Assembly: GCF_947495705.1 (NCBI RefSeq)
Contig: NZ_CANLZR010000001.1
Span: 654,099 to 718,098 of the forward strand
DNA from: an uncultured Phycicoccus sp.
GTDB lineage: Bacteria; Actinomycetota; Actinomycetes; Actinomycetales; Dermatophilaceae
Reading direction: 5' to 3'
Length of the DNA: 64,000 nucleotides
Program-made: the position numbers and the translations under genes
Shown: piece by piece, positions 26,666-37,133 of the stretch
Position numbering within the stretch: position 1 is the stretch's first letter
How the letters are laid out: every line of letters starts with the position of its first letter
Notes under the pieces: model-generated
Seen by the model: only the letters and a program-made list of their open reading frames with translations
What the model was told of the DNA's origin: nothing
The model's database searches: none

Positions 26666-27126
26666 GCCAGTCCGCCGCGGCCCGGCCGCAGCACCGTCCC
26701 GCCGTCCGGCGCGCCACCGCGCCTGCCCCGCGCCGCCTGCGGGTCGTCGCGCCCGCGGCCGCCGAGGGCAACGCGGTCTTCCTCGCGCTCTGCGTGGCTC
26801 TGCTGCTCGGCGGCTTCGTCGGGGTCCTCGTCCTCAACACGGCGATGGCGAAGGGGTCGTACACGATGCGCGACCTCCAGCACCGCTCGGACGAGCTCAA
26901 CGACACCCAGGACGAGCTGCGGCACGCCCTCGACGCGGTGTCCGGCCCGGGCCCGCTCGCCCGCGAGGCCCGTGCCCTCGGGATGGTGCCGGCCGAGACG
27001 GCGGCGTTCCTGCGGCTCGCCGACGGGAAGGTCGTCGGCGTGGCGTCGAAGGCCGGTGCCAACCAGCGCTTTAGCGTTGTCACCGAGTCCTCGTCCCTGT
27101 CGACCTCCTCCACCCCGAGCCGCTGA
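26662..27126 (+). CDS. ftsL: Cell division protein FtsL
   Basis: A 154-residue single-pass protein at the position where ftsL always lies, between rsmH and ftsI. A basic, Pro/Ala-rich cytoplasmic N-terminus (~35 residues) is followed by one membrane helix ([21 protein letters not shown], ~38-58) and a periplasm-side coiled coil ([25 protein letters not shown]). FtsL links FtsB/FtsQ to the FtsW-FtsI synthase. Sequence is poorly conserved in the family, so the call rests on topology and order. Coupled to rsmH by a 4-base overlap. Confidence 0.9.
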   Translation: MSQSAAARPQHRPAVRRATAPAPRRLRVVAPAAAEGNAVFLALCVALLLGGFVGVLVLNTAMAKGSYTMRDLQHRSDELNDTQDELRHALDAVSGPGPLAREARALGMVPAETAAFLRLADGKVVGVASKAGANQRFSVVTESSSLSTSSTPSR

Positions 27127-27151
27127 CCCCCCGCGAGGAACCGGAGCACCC

Positions 27152-29251
27152 GTGACGCCACCGAAGACCCCGCCGCCCTCGGGGCGGCGACCGACCGGCA
27201 CCCGGCCGGCCGGTGCGCGGCCGCAGAACCCGCCGCGGGCGAACGGCTCACCGCGACCGAAGAACACCGCGCGACCGAAGCCGGCGCCGCGACCGAAGAA
27301 CAGTCCGCGACCGACGTCGGCGGCGACGCCGACGGCGAAGCCGGCGACCACGCGGCGCCCCGCGGCCGCGCGCGGCAGCGGCACCGGCGGTCCCCGCCGC
27401 CCGGCGCCCCGGCGCGGCGGGCCGGGACCCAACCCGCGCCGGCGGATGCGGGCGCTGACGATGGCGACGATCTTCACCCTCAGCGTCTTCGGCGCCCAGC
27501 TCGTGCGGATCCAGGGCCTCGACGCCCACGCCGTCGCGGCCGAGGCCGAGAGCAAGCGCGTGACCGCCCAGATCATCCCCGCGATGCGCGGCCAGATCCT
27601 CTCCGCCGACGGCACCGTGCTCGCCTCGAGTGTCGTGCGGGAGGTCGTCGTCGCCGACCAGACGGCGGTGTGCACGTACGGCACCGGGAAGAACACGTGC
27701 GACCCGGCGACCTCGCCGGCGGCGGTCCAGGCCGCCGCGCAGCGGCTCGCGCCCCTGCTCGGGACACCGGTGAGCGAGCTGGTGACCCAGCTGACCGGCG
27801 AGAGCCGGTACCGGATCCTCAGCAAGAACGTCACACCGCTGCGGTGGAACACGATCGCCGAGCTCGGCATCCCCGGCATCGCCCGCGACCGGCGCGAGAC
27901 CCGCTCCGAGCGCACCTACCCGCAGGGCACGACGACGGCCGCCCTCGTCGGTTACGTCATCGACAACGGCAAGCCCGGCGGCGGTGTCGAGCTGATGGTC
28001 GACGAGCAGCTCCAGGGCACCCCCGGCAAGCAGACCTTCGAGCAGGGCCAGAACGGCACCGCGATCCCGGCGGGGGAGAGCAGCATCACCCCGGCCGTCG
28101 ACGGCCGCGACGTGACGCTGACGATCAACTCCTCGCTGCAGTGGTACGCGCAGAACTCCCTCGCGCAGCGGATCAAGGAGACCAAGGCCGAGTCCGGCAC
28201 GATCGTCATCATGAACGCGAAGACCGGCGACCTCCTGAGCGTCGCGTCGTACCCGACCTTCGACCCGAACACCGACATCGGGAAGCAGGGCGCCGAGCTC
28301 GACAACAAGGCGTTCAGCGACGTGTTCGAGCCCGGCTCGACGGCGAAGATCATGACCATCGCGGCCGCGCTCGAGGAAGGCACCGTCACCCCGTCGACCC
28401 CGGTCGTCATCCCCAACCGCCTGCCGCGCCACGACGCCCGGTTCAAGGACAGCCACGAGCACCCGACCCAGTACCGCACCGTCGCCGGCACCCTCGCCGA
28501 GTCGAGCAACATCGGGACCATCCTCGTCAGCGAGACGCTGAAGTCCTCGACCCTGGAGCGCTACTTCCGCAGCTTCGGGCTCGGCACCCGGTCCGGGCTC
28601 GGCTACCCCGGTGAGTCCGCCGGCATCCTCTCCGAGTCCTCGACGTGGAGCGGCACCCAGCGCGCCACCGTCGCGTTCGGCCAGGGCGTCTCGGTCACCG
28701 CGATCCAGGACGCGTCGGTCTTCCAGACCATCGCCAACGGCGGCGTCCGGGTCGCGCCCCGGCTCATCGACAGCGTCACCGAGGCCGACGGCACGGTCCG
28801 CGAGATGCCCGCGGCGACGTCGTCGCGGGTCGTGTCCGAGAAGACCGCCAACGACGTCTCGCGGATGCTCGAGGGCGTCGTGAGCGACGAGGGCACCGCC
28901 GAGGAGGCCATGGTCGCCGGGTACCGGGTGGCGGGCAAGACCGGCACGGCCGACTTCTACGACGAGAGGGTGGGCAAGTACCGCGGCTTCACGGCGAGCT
29001 TCATCGGCTACGCCCCGGCCGACGACCCGGAGATCGTCGTCGCCGTCATCGTCCAGAAGCCCGTGTACCCGTACTTCGGCGGCTACGTGGCGGGCCCGGT
29101 CTTCAAGGACGTCACGACGTACGCGCTCCAAGAGCTGAAGATCCCGCCGACCGGCCGCAAGCCCCCGAAGGTCACCCTCGCGGTCGACCCCGAGAAGGCC
29201 CTGAAGGACCCCACCGTCCTGCGTGACGGCGTCGAGCACCCCAGACGGTAG
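27152..29251 (+). CDS. ftsI: Septal peptidoglycan transpeptidase FtsI/PBP3
   Basis: A 699-residue class B penicillin-binding protein that cross-links septal peptidoglycan with FtsW. Residues 1-100 form an unusually long Pro/Arg/Lys/Ala-rich cytoplasmic tail with repeated PKN/RPK units, followed by the membrane helix (~102-120) and the pedestal domain. The transpeptidase domain has Ser396 in STAK (SxxK), SSN at 451-453 (SxN) and KTG at 596-598. There are no PASTA repeats. GTG 27152 is chosen because it follows the ftsL stop and an AGGAACCGGAG-type site. Confidence 0.95.
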   Translation: MTPPKTPPPSGRRPTGTRPAGARPQNPPRANGSPRPKNTARPKPAPRPKNSPRPTSAATPTAKPATTRRPAAARGSGTGGPRRPAPRRGGPGPNPRRRMRALTMATIFTLSVFGAQLVRIQGLDAHAVAAEAESKRVTAQIIPAMRGQILSADGTVLASSVVREVVVADQTAVCTYGTGKNTCDPATSPAAVQAAAQRLAPLLGTPVSELVTQLTGESRYRILSKNVTPLRWNTIAELGIPGIARDRRETRSERTYPQGTTTAALVGYVIDNGKPGGGVELMVDEQLQGTPGKQTFEQGQNGTAIPAGESSITPAVDGRDVTLTINSSLQWYAQNSLAQRIKETKAESGTIVIMNAKTGDLLSVASYPTFDPNTDIGKQGAELDNKAFSDVFEPGSTAKIMTIAAALEEGTVTPSTPVVIPNRLPRHDARFKDSHEHPTQYRTVAGTLAESSNIGTILVSETLKSSTLERYFRSFGLGTRSGLGYPGESAGILSESSTWSGTQRATVAFGQGVSVTAIQDASVFQTIANGGVRVAPRLIDSVTEADGTVREMPAATSSRVVSEKTANDVSRMLEGVVSDEGTAEEAMVAGYRVAGKTGTADFYDERVGKYRGFTASFIGYAPADDPEIVVAVIVQKPVYPYFGGYVAGPVFKDVTTYALQELKIPPTGRKPPKVTLAVDPEKALKDPTVLRDGVEHPRR

Positions 29252-29254
29252 GGT
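29249..29254 (+). promoter_or_regulatory. Possible internal -10 element for murE
   Basis: TAGGGT overlaps the ftsI stop codon and ends seven bases before GTG 29262, the leaderless geometry seen elsewhere in the window. The stop codon itself forces TAG here, so chance is possible. Confidence 0.35.
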
Positions 29255-29261
29255 CCTGCGC

Positions 29262-30806
29262 GTGCTTTTCCCCCGGCCCACCTCGCAGCGCCACACCCCG
29301 CTCCGCGAGGTCGCGGCCCTCGTCGGCGCCGCCCGTCCCGGGCCCGACCCGGACGTCCTCGGGGCGACCCTGGACTCCCGGGCCGTGCGCCCCGGCGACC
29401 TGTACGCCGCCCTGCCCGGAGCCCGGGCCCACGGTGCCGACTTCGCCGCCGCCGCCGCCGGGTCCGGAGCCGTCGCCGTCCTCACCGACGAGGACGGGCT
29501 GCGCCGGATGACGGCGGCGGGCGTCGACCTGCCGGCTCTCGTCGTCGGCGACCCGCGCGCCGTGCTCGGTGCCGCCGCCGCCCGGATCTACGGGACCGAG
29601 TCGGCGCCGCTGTGGCTCCTCGGCATCACCGGGACCAACGGGAAGACGACCACCGCCTACCTCGTGCACTCGGCGCTCGTCGCGCTCGGCCGCGAGCCGG
29701 GGCTCATCGGCACCGTCGAGACCCGGATCGGCGCCGAGCGCGTCGGCAGCGTGCGCACGACCCCGGAGGCGTCCGAGCTGCACGCCCTCTTCGCGGTCAT
29801 GGCCGAGCGCGGCCTCGACGGCTGCGTCATGGAGGTGTCGAGCCACGCCCTGGCCCAGCACCGGGTCGACGGGGCGGTGTTCGACGTCGCGCTCTTCACC
29901 AACCTGTCCCAGGACCACCTCGACTTCCACGACGGGATGGAGGACTACTTCGCCGCGAAGGCGTCGCTCTTCACCCCCGAGCGGGCCCGCCGCGGCCTCG
30001 TGTGCGTCGACGACGCGTGGGGGCGCCGGCTCGCCGGCTCCGCCGGGGTGCCGGTGCAGACCATCGCGACGGGCGACGACACCGCCGACTGGGTCATCCA
30101 CCCCGACGACCGCGACCCCGCGGCGTTCCGGCTCACCGGCCCCGACGGGGTCGACCTCGCGCTGCGGTCCCGGCTGCCGGGCGCCTTCAACGTCACGAAC
30201 ACCGCGATGGCCGCCGCCGCCCTGGTGCTGCTCGGCGAGGACCCGGCCGCCGTCGGTGACGCCGTGCTGGCCGACCCGCACGTCCCGGGGCGGATGGAGC
30301 GCGTCGTCGTCGACGGGGTCGCGGTCCAGCCGCTCGCCGTCGTCGACTACGCCCACACCCCGGACGCCATCGGCGCCGCCCTGCGCGCCCTGCGCCCCAC
30401 CACCCCCGGTCGGCTCGTCTGCGTCACCGGGGCCGGCGGGGACCGCGACCGCGACAAGCGCCGCGCCATGGGGGCCGCCGCCGCCGAGGTCGCCGACCTC
30501 GTCGTCGTCACCGACGACAACCCGCGCTCGGAGGACCCCGCCGCCATCCGGGCCGCCGTCCTCGAAGGGGTCGAGTCGGTGCGGGCCTCCGGGCGTGAGG
30601 TCGCGGTCACCGAGATCGGCGACCGCCGGCAGGCCATCCGGGAGGCCGTCGCCGCCGCCTGGCCCGACGGGGCCGACGCCGCCGTCGCGGTGGTCGGCAA
30701 GGGCCACGAGACCGGGCAGGACGTCGGGGGGGTCGTGCACCCCTTCGACGACCGCGACGAGCTGCGGGCCGCGCTGCGCCGGGCGGCCGAGGCGGTGCCG
30801 CGGTGA
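29262..30806 (+). CDS. murE: UDP-N-acetylmuramoyl-tripeptide synthetase MurE
   Basis: A 514-residue Mur ligase that adds the third residue of the peptidoglycan stem using ATP. It has the nucleotide motif [13 protein letters not shown], the MEVSSHALAQHRVDG segment, the central YAHTPDAI and the C-terminal VTDDNPRSEDP. The DNPR tetrad is the hallmark of enzymes that accept diaminopimelate rather than lysine, so a DAP-type wall is predicted. GTG 29262 is preferred; an in-frame GTG at 29223 would overlap ftsI by 29 bases. The stop overlaps the murF start (GTGA). Confidence 0.95.
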   Translation: MLFPRPTSQRHTPLREVAALVGAARPGPDPDVLGATLDSRAVRPGDLYAALPGARAHGADFAAAAAGSGAVAVLTDEDGLRRMTAAGVDLPALVVGDPRAVLGAAAARIYGTESAPLWLLGITGTNGKTTTAYLVHSALVALGREPGLIGTVETRIGAERVGSVRTTPEASELHALFAVMAERGLDGCVMEVSSHALAQHRVDGAVFDVALFTNLSQDHLDFHDGMEDYFAAKASLFTPERARRGLVCVDDAWGRRLAGSAGVPVQTIATGDDTADWVIHPDDRDPAAFRLTGPDGVDLALRSRLPGAFNVTNTAMAAAALVLLGEDPAAVGDAVLADPHVPGRMERVVVDGVAVQPLAVVDYAHTPDAIGAALRALRPTTPGRLVCVTGAGGDRDRDKRRAMGAAAAEVADLVVVTDDNPRSEDPAAIRAAVLEGVESVRASGREVAVTEIGDRRQAIREAVAAAWPDGADAAVAVVGKGHETGQDVGGVVHPFDDRDELRAALRRAAEAVPR

Positions 30807-32209
30807 TCCCGATGACCCTCGTCGAGGTCGCGGTCGTCACCGGCGGCCGGCTCGTCGGCATTCCCGAGGAGCAGGCCGCCTCGGTGCTCGTCGACGGCCC
30901 GGTCGTCACCGACTCGCGCGAGGCCGGCCCCGGCGGGCTGTACGTGGCCCGGGTCGGTGAGACCGCAGACGGCCACGACTTCGTCGACGCCGCGGCGGAG
31001 GCCGGCGCGGTCGCCGCCCTCACGACGCGCCCGGTGCCGGGACGTGCCTGTGTCCTCGTCCCGGACACCCAGGACGCCTTCGCCCGGCTGGCCCGTGCGG
31101 TGGTCGACCGGTCGCTGGACCTCGCCGTCGTCGGCATCACCGGGTCCTCGGGCAAGACGAGCACCAAGGACCTCCTCGGCACCGTCCTCGCCACGGCGGG
31201 CCCGACGGTCGCGCCCGTCGGCTCCTACAACTCCGAGGTCGGCGTCCCCCTCACCGTGTGCCGGGTGACCCCCGAGACCCGCTACCTCGTCGTCGAGATG
31301 GGCGCCCGCGGGGCGGGGCACATCGCCTACCTCGCCGAGATGGCCCCACCGCGGATCGGGGTCGTGCTCAACGTCGGCACCGCCCACGTCGGGGAGTTCG
31401 GCTCGCGCGAGGCGATCGCCCGGGCCAAGTCCGAGCTGCCCGCCGCCCTGCCGGCCGCGACCGGCGTGGCGGTCCTCAACGCCGACGACCCCGCCGTGCG
31501 CGCCATGGCCGACGTCACCGGCGCCCGGGTCGTCCTCGTCGGCGAGGCCGAGGAGGCCGCGGTGCGGGCCACCGACGTCACCCTCGACGCCGCTGGCCGG
31601 CCCCGGTTCACGCTGACGACCCCCGCCGGCCCGGCCGAGGTGGCGCTCGGCCTCGTCGGCCGGCACCACGTCGCCAACGCCCTCGCCGTCGTGGCCGTCG
31701 CCCTCGAGCTCGGCCTCGCCCTCGACGACGTCGTTCCCGCCCTCGCCGCCGCCCGGCCGGTGAGCCGCTGGCGGATGGAGGTCAGCGAGCGCAGCGACGG
31801 CGTCACCCTCGTCAACGACGCGTACAACGCCAACCCCGACTCGATGCGGGCCGCCCTGGAGGCGCTGGAGCGGATGGGGGAGGGCCGGCGGACGTGGGCG
31901 GTGCTCGGCACCATGCTCGAGCTCGGCGCCGAGTCCGACGCGCTCCACGCGCAGGTCGGTGCCGAGGTCGTCGCCCGCGGTGTCGACGAGCTGGTCGTCG
32001 TCGGCGACGCCGCCCGCCCGCTCGCCGACGGCGCGCGCGCGGCCTCGGGCGGGACGCGGGTGCGTATCGTCGCGGATGCCGACGCCGCCGAGGCCCTGCT
32101 GCGGGCCGAGCTGCGGCGCGGCGACGTCGCCCTGTTCAAGTCGAGCCGGGACGCCGGGCTACGGTTGCTCGGAGACCGACTGGCAGCACCCCTGGAGGAG
32201 CAGACGTGA
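30803..32209 (+). CDS. murF: UDP-N-acetylmuramoyl-tripeptide-D-alanyl-D-alanine ligase MurF
   Basis: A 468-residue Mur ligase that attaches D-Ala-D-Ala to UDP-MurNAc-tripeptide. Seen in order: the N-terminal substrate domain ([16 protein letters not shown]), the P-loop [15 protein letters not shown], the [12 protein letters not shown] segment, [12 protein letters not shown], and the ligase C-terminal domain with [12 protein letters not shown]. Length is typical. GTG 30803 overlaps the murE stop by four bases; an internal ATG three codons later is the alternative. The stop overlaps mraY. Confidence 0.96.
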   Translation: MIPMTLVEVAVVTGGRLVGIPEEQAASVLVDGPVVTDSREAGPGGLYVARVGETADGHDFVDAAAEAGAVAALTTRPVPGRACVLVPDTQDAFARLARAVVDRSLDLAVVGITGSSGKTSTKDLLGTVLATAGPTVAPVGSYNSEVGVPLTVCRVTPETRYLVVEMGARGAGHIAYLAEMAPPRIGVVLNVGTAHVGEFGSREAIARAKSELPAALPAATGVAVLNADDPAVRAMADVTGARVVLVGEAEEAAVRATDVTLDAAGRPRFTLTTPAGPAEVALGLVGRHHVANALAVVAVALELGLALDDVVPALAAARPVSRWRMEVSERSDGVTLVNDAYNANPDSMRAALEALERMGEGRRTWAVLGTMLELGAESDALHAQVGAEVVARGVDELVVVGDAARPLADGARAASGGTRVRIVADADAAEALLRAELRRGDVALFKSSRDAGLRLLGDRLAAPLEEQT

Positions 32210-33288
32210 AGGCCGTGCTCATCGCCGCCGTCGTGTCGCTCGTCTTCTCGCTCTTCGGGACCCCGACCTTCATCCGCTTCCTCGTGCGCAAGGGCTACGG
32301 CCAGTTCATCCGGGACGACGGCCCCACCTCGCACCACACCAAGCGCGGCACCCCGACGATGGGCGGGGCCGTCATCGTCGTCAGCTCGCTCGCGGCGTAC
32401 GCGGTCGCGCACCTCGTGACGGGGCAGACGCCGTCGGTCAGCGGGCTGCTCGTCCTCTTCCTCATGGCCGGGATGGGCCTGGTCGGGTTCCTCGACGACT
32501 ACATCAAGATCAGCAAGCAGCGCAGCCTCGGGCTGCGCTCGCGGCAGAAGCTGGCCGGGCAGACCCTCGTCGCCGTCACCTTCGCCGTCCTGGCGCTCCA
32601 GTTCCCCAACCACGCGTTCCGCACCCCGGCGTCGACCGCCGTGTCGTTCGTGCGCGACACCCCGCTCAACCTCGCGTTCGCCGGCAGCGTGGTCGGGATC
32701 ATCCTGTTCGTCATCTGGGCGAACGTCATCGTCGCGGGCACCTCGAACGGGGTGAACCTCACCGACGGCCTCGACGGGCTCGCGACCGGCGCCTCCGTCA
32801 TGGTCTTCGCGTCCTACGTCCTCATCGGCATCTGGCAGTTCAACCAGAACTGCCAGTGGAACCCGGGCACGAAGTGCTACGAGGTGCGCGACCCGCACGA
32901 CCTCGCCATCGTCGCCGCCTGCGGGATGGGAGCGTGCTTCGGCTTCCTGTGGTGGAACGCCTCGCCGGCCAAGATCTTCATGGGCGACACGGGGTCGCTC
33001 GCCCTCGGCGGCGGGCTCGCCGGGCTCGCGATCCTCACCCGCACCGAGCTGCTCGTCGTCATCCTCGGCGGCCTGTTCGTCACGATCACCCTGTCGGTCA
33101 TCATCCAGGTCGCCTCGTTCAAGACCACGGGCAAGCGGGTGTTCCGGATGGCGCCGCTCCAGCACCACTTCGAGCTGCTCGGGTGGCAGGAGGTCACGAT
33201 CGTCATCCGGTTCTGGATCATCGCCGGGCTCTTCGTCGCACTCGGGCTCGGGCTGTTCTACGCCGAGTGGGTGGTGGGCGCCGGATGA
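32206..33288 (+). CDS. mraY: Phospho-N-acetylmuramoyl-pentapeptide-transferase MraY
   Basis: A 360-residue polytopic membrane enzyme making lipid I from UDP-MurNAc-pentapeptide and undecaprenyl phosphate. About ten membrane helices are evident. Signature segments are [24 protein letters not shown] (catalytic Asp pair), [12 protein letters not shown] and [15 protein letters not shown], plus the C-terminal [12 protein letters not shown]. The GTG start overlaps the murF stop and the stop overlaps murD (ATGA), so translation is coupled. It has an internal soluble insert [12 protein letters not shown] with two cysteines, common in actinobacterial MraY. Confidence 0.97.
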   Translation: MKAVLIAAVVSLVFSLFGTPTFIRFLVRKGYGQFIRDDGPTSHHTKRGTPTMGGAVIVVSSLAAYAVAHLVTGQTPSVSGLLVLFLMAGMGLVGFLDDYIKISKQRSLGLRSRQKLAGQTLVAVTFAVLALQFPNHAFRTPASTAVSFVRDTPLNLAFAGSVVGIILFVIWANVIVAGTSNGVNLTDGLDGLATGASVMVFASYVLIGIWQFNQNCQWNPGTKCYEVRDPHDLAIVAACGMGACFGFLWWNASPAKIFMGDTGSLALGGGLAGLAILTRTELLVVILGGLFVTITLSVIIQVASFKTTGKRVFRMAPLQHHFELLGWQEVTIVIRFWIIAGLFVALGLGLFYAEWVVGAG

Positions 33289-34775
33289 GCGGGGTCCCCG
33301 ACCGCCTCGCCACACTCACCCACCGGGACGCCGACTGGGCGGGGCTGCGCGTCGTCGTCGCCGGGCTCGGCGTCAGCGGGTTCGCGGCCGCCGACGCCCT
33401 GCTCGAGCGGGGCGCCCACGTCGTCGTCGTCGACGCCGCCGAGCCCGCCGCGGGCTCGGTGATGGCCGAGCGGGCCCGCATCCTCGACATCCTCGGCGCG
33501 GCGCTCCGGCACGGCGACGAGGCGGTCTCGCACCTGCCGGACGAGCCCGTCGACCTCGTCGTCACCTCGCCGGGCTGGCGGCCGGACCAGCCGCTGCTCG
33601 CCGCGGCCGCCGCGGCGGGTGTCGCCGTGTGGGGCGAGGTCGAGCTGGCCTGGCGGATGCGCCCGCGCGAGGGCGCCGCACCGTGGCTCACCGTCACCGG
33701 GACCAACGGCAAGACGACGACGGTCCAGATGCTCACGGCGATGCTGCGCGCCGCGGGGCTGCGTGCGTGCAGCGCCGGCAATGTCGGCACCCCGCTGCTC
33801 GAGGTCGTGATGGACCCCCAGCCCTACGACGTCGTCGCCGTCGAGCTGTCGAGCTTCCAGCTGCACTGGTCGCACTCGATCGCGCCCCGGGCCTCCGCGT
33901 GCCTGAACATCGCCCCGGACCACGTCGACTGGCACGGCTCGCTCGCCGAGTACGCACGGGCGAAGGGGCGGGTGTACACGAACACCGAGGTCGCCTGCGT
34001 CTACAACGTCCAGGACGAGGCGACGATGCACCTCGTCGAGGACGCCGACGTCCAGGAGGGCTGCCGCGCCGTCGGGTTCACCCTCGGGGTCCCCGGGCTC
34101 TCGCAGGTCGGGCTCGTCGACGACGTCCTCGCCGACCGGGCCTTCGTCGACGAGCGCCGGACCTCCGCCGCCGAGCTCGGCACCCTCGAGGACCTGCGGG
34201 CGGGCCCCGACGCGCCGGCGCCCGCGCCGCACCTCGTTGCCAACGCGCTCGCCGCCGCGGCGCTGGCCCGGGCCCACGGCGTCCCGCCCGCCGCGGTCCG
34301 CCAGGGGCTGCGCGACTTCGTCCCCGAGCCGCACCGCATCGCCGACCTCGGCACCGTCGCCGGGATCCGCTGGGTCGACGACTCCAAGGCCACCAACCCG
34401 CACGCCGCCGCCGCGAGCCTCACCGCGTTCGAGCACGTCGTCTGGGTCGCGGGTGGGCTGCTGAAAGGCGCCGACGTCGACGAGCTCGTCGCCGGGGCCG
34501 CCTCCCGCCTGCGCGGGGTCGTCCTCCTCGGGGCCGACCGGGCGGCCATCGCCGAGGCACTCGCCCGACACGCGCCGGATGTCCCGGTCGTCGAGGTCGG
34601 GCGCACCGACACTGGTGCCATGGACGCGGTGGTCGAGCATGCCCTCGGGATGGCCCGGGAGGGCGATGTCGTGCTGCTCGCCCCGGCCGCCGCGTCGATG
34701 GACATGTTCGCCAACTACGGTGCGCGTGGCGACGCCTTCGCGGCGGCGGTCCGGCGGCTCACCGACCAGGGGTAG
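33285..34775 (+). CDS. murD: UDP-N-acetylmuramoylalanine-D-glutamate ligase MurD
   Basis: A 496-residue Mur ligase adding D-Glu to UDP-MurNAc-L-Ala. The Rossmann-like N-terminal domain begins [22 protein letters not shown]. The ATP site is [16 protein letters not shown], followed by the [11 protein letters not shown] and ELSSFQL segments, [11 protein letters not shown], and the C-terminal [17 protein letters not shown]. All are diagnostic. The ATG start overlaps the mraY stop; ftsW begins three bases after the stop. Confidence 0.96.
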   Translation: MSGVPDRLATLTHRDADWAGLRVVVAGLGVSGFAAADALLERGAHVVVVDAAEPAAGSVMAERARILDILGAALRHGDEAVSHLPDEPVDLVVTSPGWRPDQPLLAAAAAAGVAVWGEVELAWRMRPREGAAPWLTVTGTNGKTTTVQMLTAMLRAAGLRACSAGNVGTPLLEVVMDPQPYDVVAVELSSFQLHWSHSIAPRASACLNIAPDHVDWHGSLAEYARAKGRVYTNTEVACVYNVQDEATMHLVEDADVQEGCRAVGFTLGVPGLSQVGLVDDVLADRAFVDERRTSAAELGTLEDLRAGPDAPAPAPHLVANALAAAALARAHGVPPAAVRQGLRDFVPEPHRIADLGTVAGIRWVDDSKATNPHAAAASLTAFEHVVWVAGGLLKGADVDELVAGAASRLRGVVLLGADRAAIAEALARHAPDVPVVEVGRTDTGAMDAVVEHALGMAREGDVVLLAPAAASMDMFANYGARGDAFAAAVRRLTDQG

Positions 34776-34778
34776 CCC

Positions 34779-36035
34779 GTGACCAGCACGACCGCCCCGG
34801 CCCGCCGGCAGGCCGGCGGTGCCTCCAGGCTCCGGGTCTGGGGCGAACGGCTCGACTCCCCGGTGGCCACGTACTACCTGCTCCTGTCGCTCACCGCCGC
34901 CCTCGTCGTCTTCGGCCTCATCATGGTGCTCTCGGCCAGCGCGATCGTCTCGCTCGACCGCACCCGGTCGGCGTACACGATCTTCCTCCCGCAGGCCGTG
35001 TACGCCGCCGTCGGCGCCGTCGCGCTGCTCGTCGCCTCCCGCATCCCGGTGCTGGGCTGGAAGCGGCTCGCCGTGCCGGTGCTCGTCCTCGGCATCGGGC
35101 TCCAGCTGCTCGTGTTCACCCCGCTCGGTGACGCCTTCCAGGGCAACCGCAACTGGATCCGGCTCGGGCCGGTCAGCCTCCAGCCCTCGGAGGTGCTCAA
35201 GGTCGGCCTCGTCCTGGCCGGGGGAGCGGTCCTCGCCCGCAAGCGCCGGCACCTGTCGTCGTTCACCCACGTCCTCGTCCCGTACCTCGTGCCGATGGTG
35301 GCGACGGCCGTGGCCGCGGTCATCCTCGGGCACGACCTCGGCACGGTCATGGTCATGGGCGCGATCGTCGCGGGCGTGCTCTTCGCCGCCGGCATCCCGC
35401 TGCGCTGGTTCGCCATCGCGGCGGTCCCGTTCATCGGCATGGTCGTCGCGTTCGTCGTCACCAGCCCCAACCGGCTCGGCCGCTTCGACGTCTGGCTCGG
35501 CCGCGACACCGACGAGTGGGGCGCGGCCCGCCAGCCCCTGCACGGCCGGTACGCCCTCGCCGACGGCGGCTGGCTGGGCCTCGGGCTCGGCCAGAGCCGC
35601 GAGAAGTGGGGCCTGCTGTCCGAGCCGCACAACGACTTCATCTTCGCGATCATCGGCGAGGAGCTGGGCCTGCCGGGCAGCCTGGCCATCCTCCTGCTCT
35701 TCGGCGGGCTGGCCCTCACGTGCTACCGCCTCGTCAGCCGGTCCGACGACTTCTTCGTGCGGGTCGTCACCGCCGGGATCATGACGTGGATCATCGTCCA
35801 GGCCGGGGTCAACATCGGCGCCGTCATCGGGCTCCTGCCGGTCATCGGCGTCCCGCTGCCGCTCGTGTCCTCGGGCGGCTCCTCGCTCATCACGACGATG
35901 GGGGCGCTCGGCATCCTCCTGTCCTTCGCCCGGCACGAGCCCGGGTGCGCCGACGCCCTGCGCGCCCGGTCCTCCTCGCTGCGCCGGTCGATGGCGGTCG
36001 TGTCCGGGGCCGTGCGGCGCGGGAGGGCCTCGTGA
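34779..36035 (+). CDS. ftsW: Peptidoglycan glycosyltransferase FtsW
   Basis: A 418-residue SEDS-family polytopic membrane protein that polymerises lipid II at the septum with FtsI as partner. Ten membrane helices are evident. Conserved segments include GNRNWIRLGPVSLQPSEVLKVGLVL, GHDLGTVMVMG, EPHNDFIFAIIGEELG and the C-terminal LPVIGVPLPLVSSGGSSLITT. Identity as FtsW rather than RodA follows from position between murD and murG. The GTG start and overlapping stop with murG fit the operon. Confidence 0.95.
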   Translation: MTSTTAPARRQAGGASRLRVWGERLDSPVATYYLLLSLTAALVVFGLIMVLSASAIVSLDRTRSAYTIFLPQAVYAAVGAVALLVASRIPVLGWKRLAVPVLVLGIGLQLLVFTPLGDAFQGNRNWIRLGPVSLQPSEVLKVGLVLAGGAVLARKRRHLSSFTHVLVPYLVPMVATAVAAVILGHDLGTVMVMGAIVAGVLFAAGIPLRWFAIAAVPFIGMVVAFVVTSPNRLGRFDVWLGRDTDEWGAARQPLHGRYALADGGWLGLGLGQSREKWGLLSEPHNDFIFAIIGEELGLPGSLAILLLFGGLALTCYRLVSRSDDFFVRVVTAGIMTWIIVQAGVNIGAVIGLLPVIGVPLPLVSSGGSSLITTMGALGILLSFARHEPGCADALRARSSSLRRSMAVVSGAVRRGRAS

Positions 36036-37129
36036 CCCCGTCCGGGCCGCGCTCGGTGCTGCTGGCCGGCGGCGGCACGGCAGGCCACATCTCGCCGCTG
36101 CTGGCCCTGGCCGACTGCCTGCGCCGCCGCGACCCCGACATCGCGGTCGCCGCGCTCGGGACCCGCGAGGGCCTCGAAGCCCGGCTCGTCCCCGAGCGGG
36201 GCTACCCCCTGCACGAGATCCCGCGCGTCCCGTTCCCGCGGCGGCCCGACGGCGCGGTGCTGCGGCTCCCACGCGCGCTAGGTGCGGCGGTCGCGGCCGC
36301 CCGCCGGGCCATCGACGAGACCGGGGCCGAGGTCGTCGTCGGGTTCGGCGGGTTCGTCGCCTCACCGGCCTACCTCGCCGCCCGCCGAGCCGGGGTGCCC
36401 GTCGTCGTCCACGAGGGCAACGCCCGGCCCGGGCTCGCGAACCGCCTGGGGGCGCGGGTGGCCGCGCACGTCGCCGTCGCGTTCCCCGGCACTCCGCTGC
36501 GGCGCGCCGTCGTCACCGGGATGCCGCTGCGCTCCGAGATCGCGACGCTCGACCGCCCGGCGCTGCGGGGTCGGGCGCGCGAGCACTTCGGGCTCGAGGA
36601 GGACCGCCCCACCCTGCTCGTCACGGGCGGCTCACTCGGGGCGCAGCGCCTCAACGAGGCGTTCGCGGGGGCCGCTGCCGACCTGTCCGGGGCCGGCGTC
36701 CAGGTGCTCCACGTCACCGGCTCCGGTAAGACCGTCGAGCCGGGGGACACCTCCGGCGCGCCGTACCGGGTCCTGGAGTACTGCGACCGGATGGACCTCG
36801 CGTACGCGGCGGCCGACCTCGCCGTCGTCCGCTCCGGCGCCAACACGGTGTGCGAGCTGAGCGCCGTGGGCCTCCCCGCGGTGTACGTGCCGCTGCCCGT
36901 CGGCAACGGCGAGCAGCGGCTCAACGCCGCGGCGGTCATCGGCGCCGGTGGTGGCCTGCTCGCCGAGGATGCCGCCGTCGACGCCGCCTGGGTGCGCTCG
37001 GTCGTCCTGCCGCTCGCCCTCGACGAGGCCCGGGTCGCCGCGATGTCGGCCGCCGCGGCGTCGGTGGGGGAGCGCGGCGGCGACGAGCTGCTCGCCGACC
37101 TCGTCACCGCGGCCGCGCAGGGGCGCTGA
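36032..37129 (+). CDS. murG: Lipid II synthase (GlcNAc transferase) MurG
   Basis: A 365-residue GT28 glycosyltransferase that adds GlcNAc to lipid I at the inner membrane face. Seen: the N-terminal glycine-rich loop LLAGGGTAGHISPLLALA, VVGFGGFVASPAYLAA, VVHEGNARPGLANR, LVTGGSLGAQRLNEAF, and the sugar-nucleotide site LAVVRSGANTVCELSAVGLPAVYVPLP. Length is normal. GTG 36032 overlaps the ftsW stop by four bases. murC starts four bases after the stop. Confidence 0.96.
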   Translation: MTPSGPRSVLLAGGGTAGHISPLLALADCLRRRDPDIAVAALGTREGLEARLVPERGYPLHEIPRVPFPRRPDGAVLRLPRALGAAVAAARRAIDETGAEVVVGFGGFVASPAYLAARRAGVPVVVHEGNARPGLANRLGARVAAHVAVAFPGTPLRRAVVTGMPLRSEIATLDRPALRGRAREHFGLEEDRPTLLVTGGSLGAQRLNEAFAGAAADLSGAGVQVLHVTGSGKTVEPGDTSGAPYRVLEYCDRMDLAYAAADLAVVRSGANTVCELSAVGLPAVYVPLPVGNGEQRLNAAAVIGAGGGLLAEDAAVDAAWVRSVVLPLALDEARVAAMSAAAASVGERGGDELLADLVTAAAQGR

Positions 37130-37133
37130 CCCC

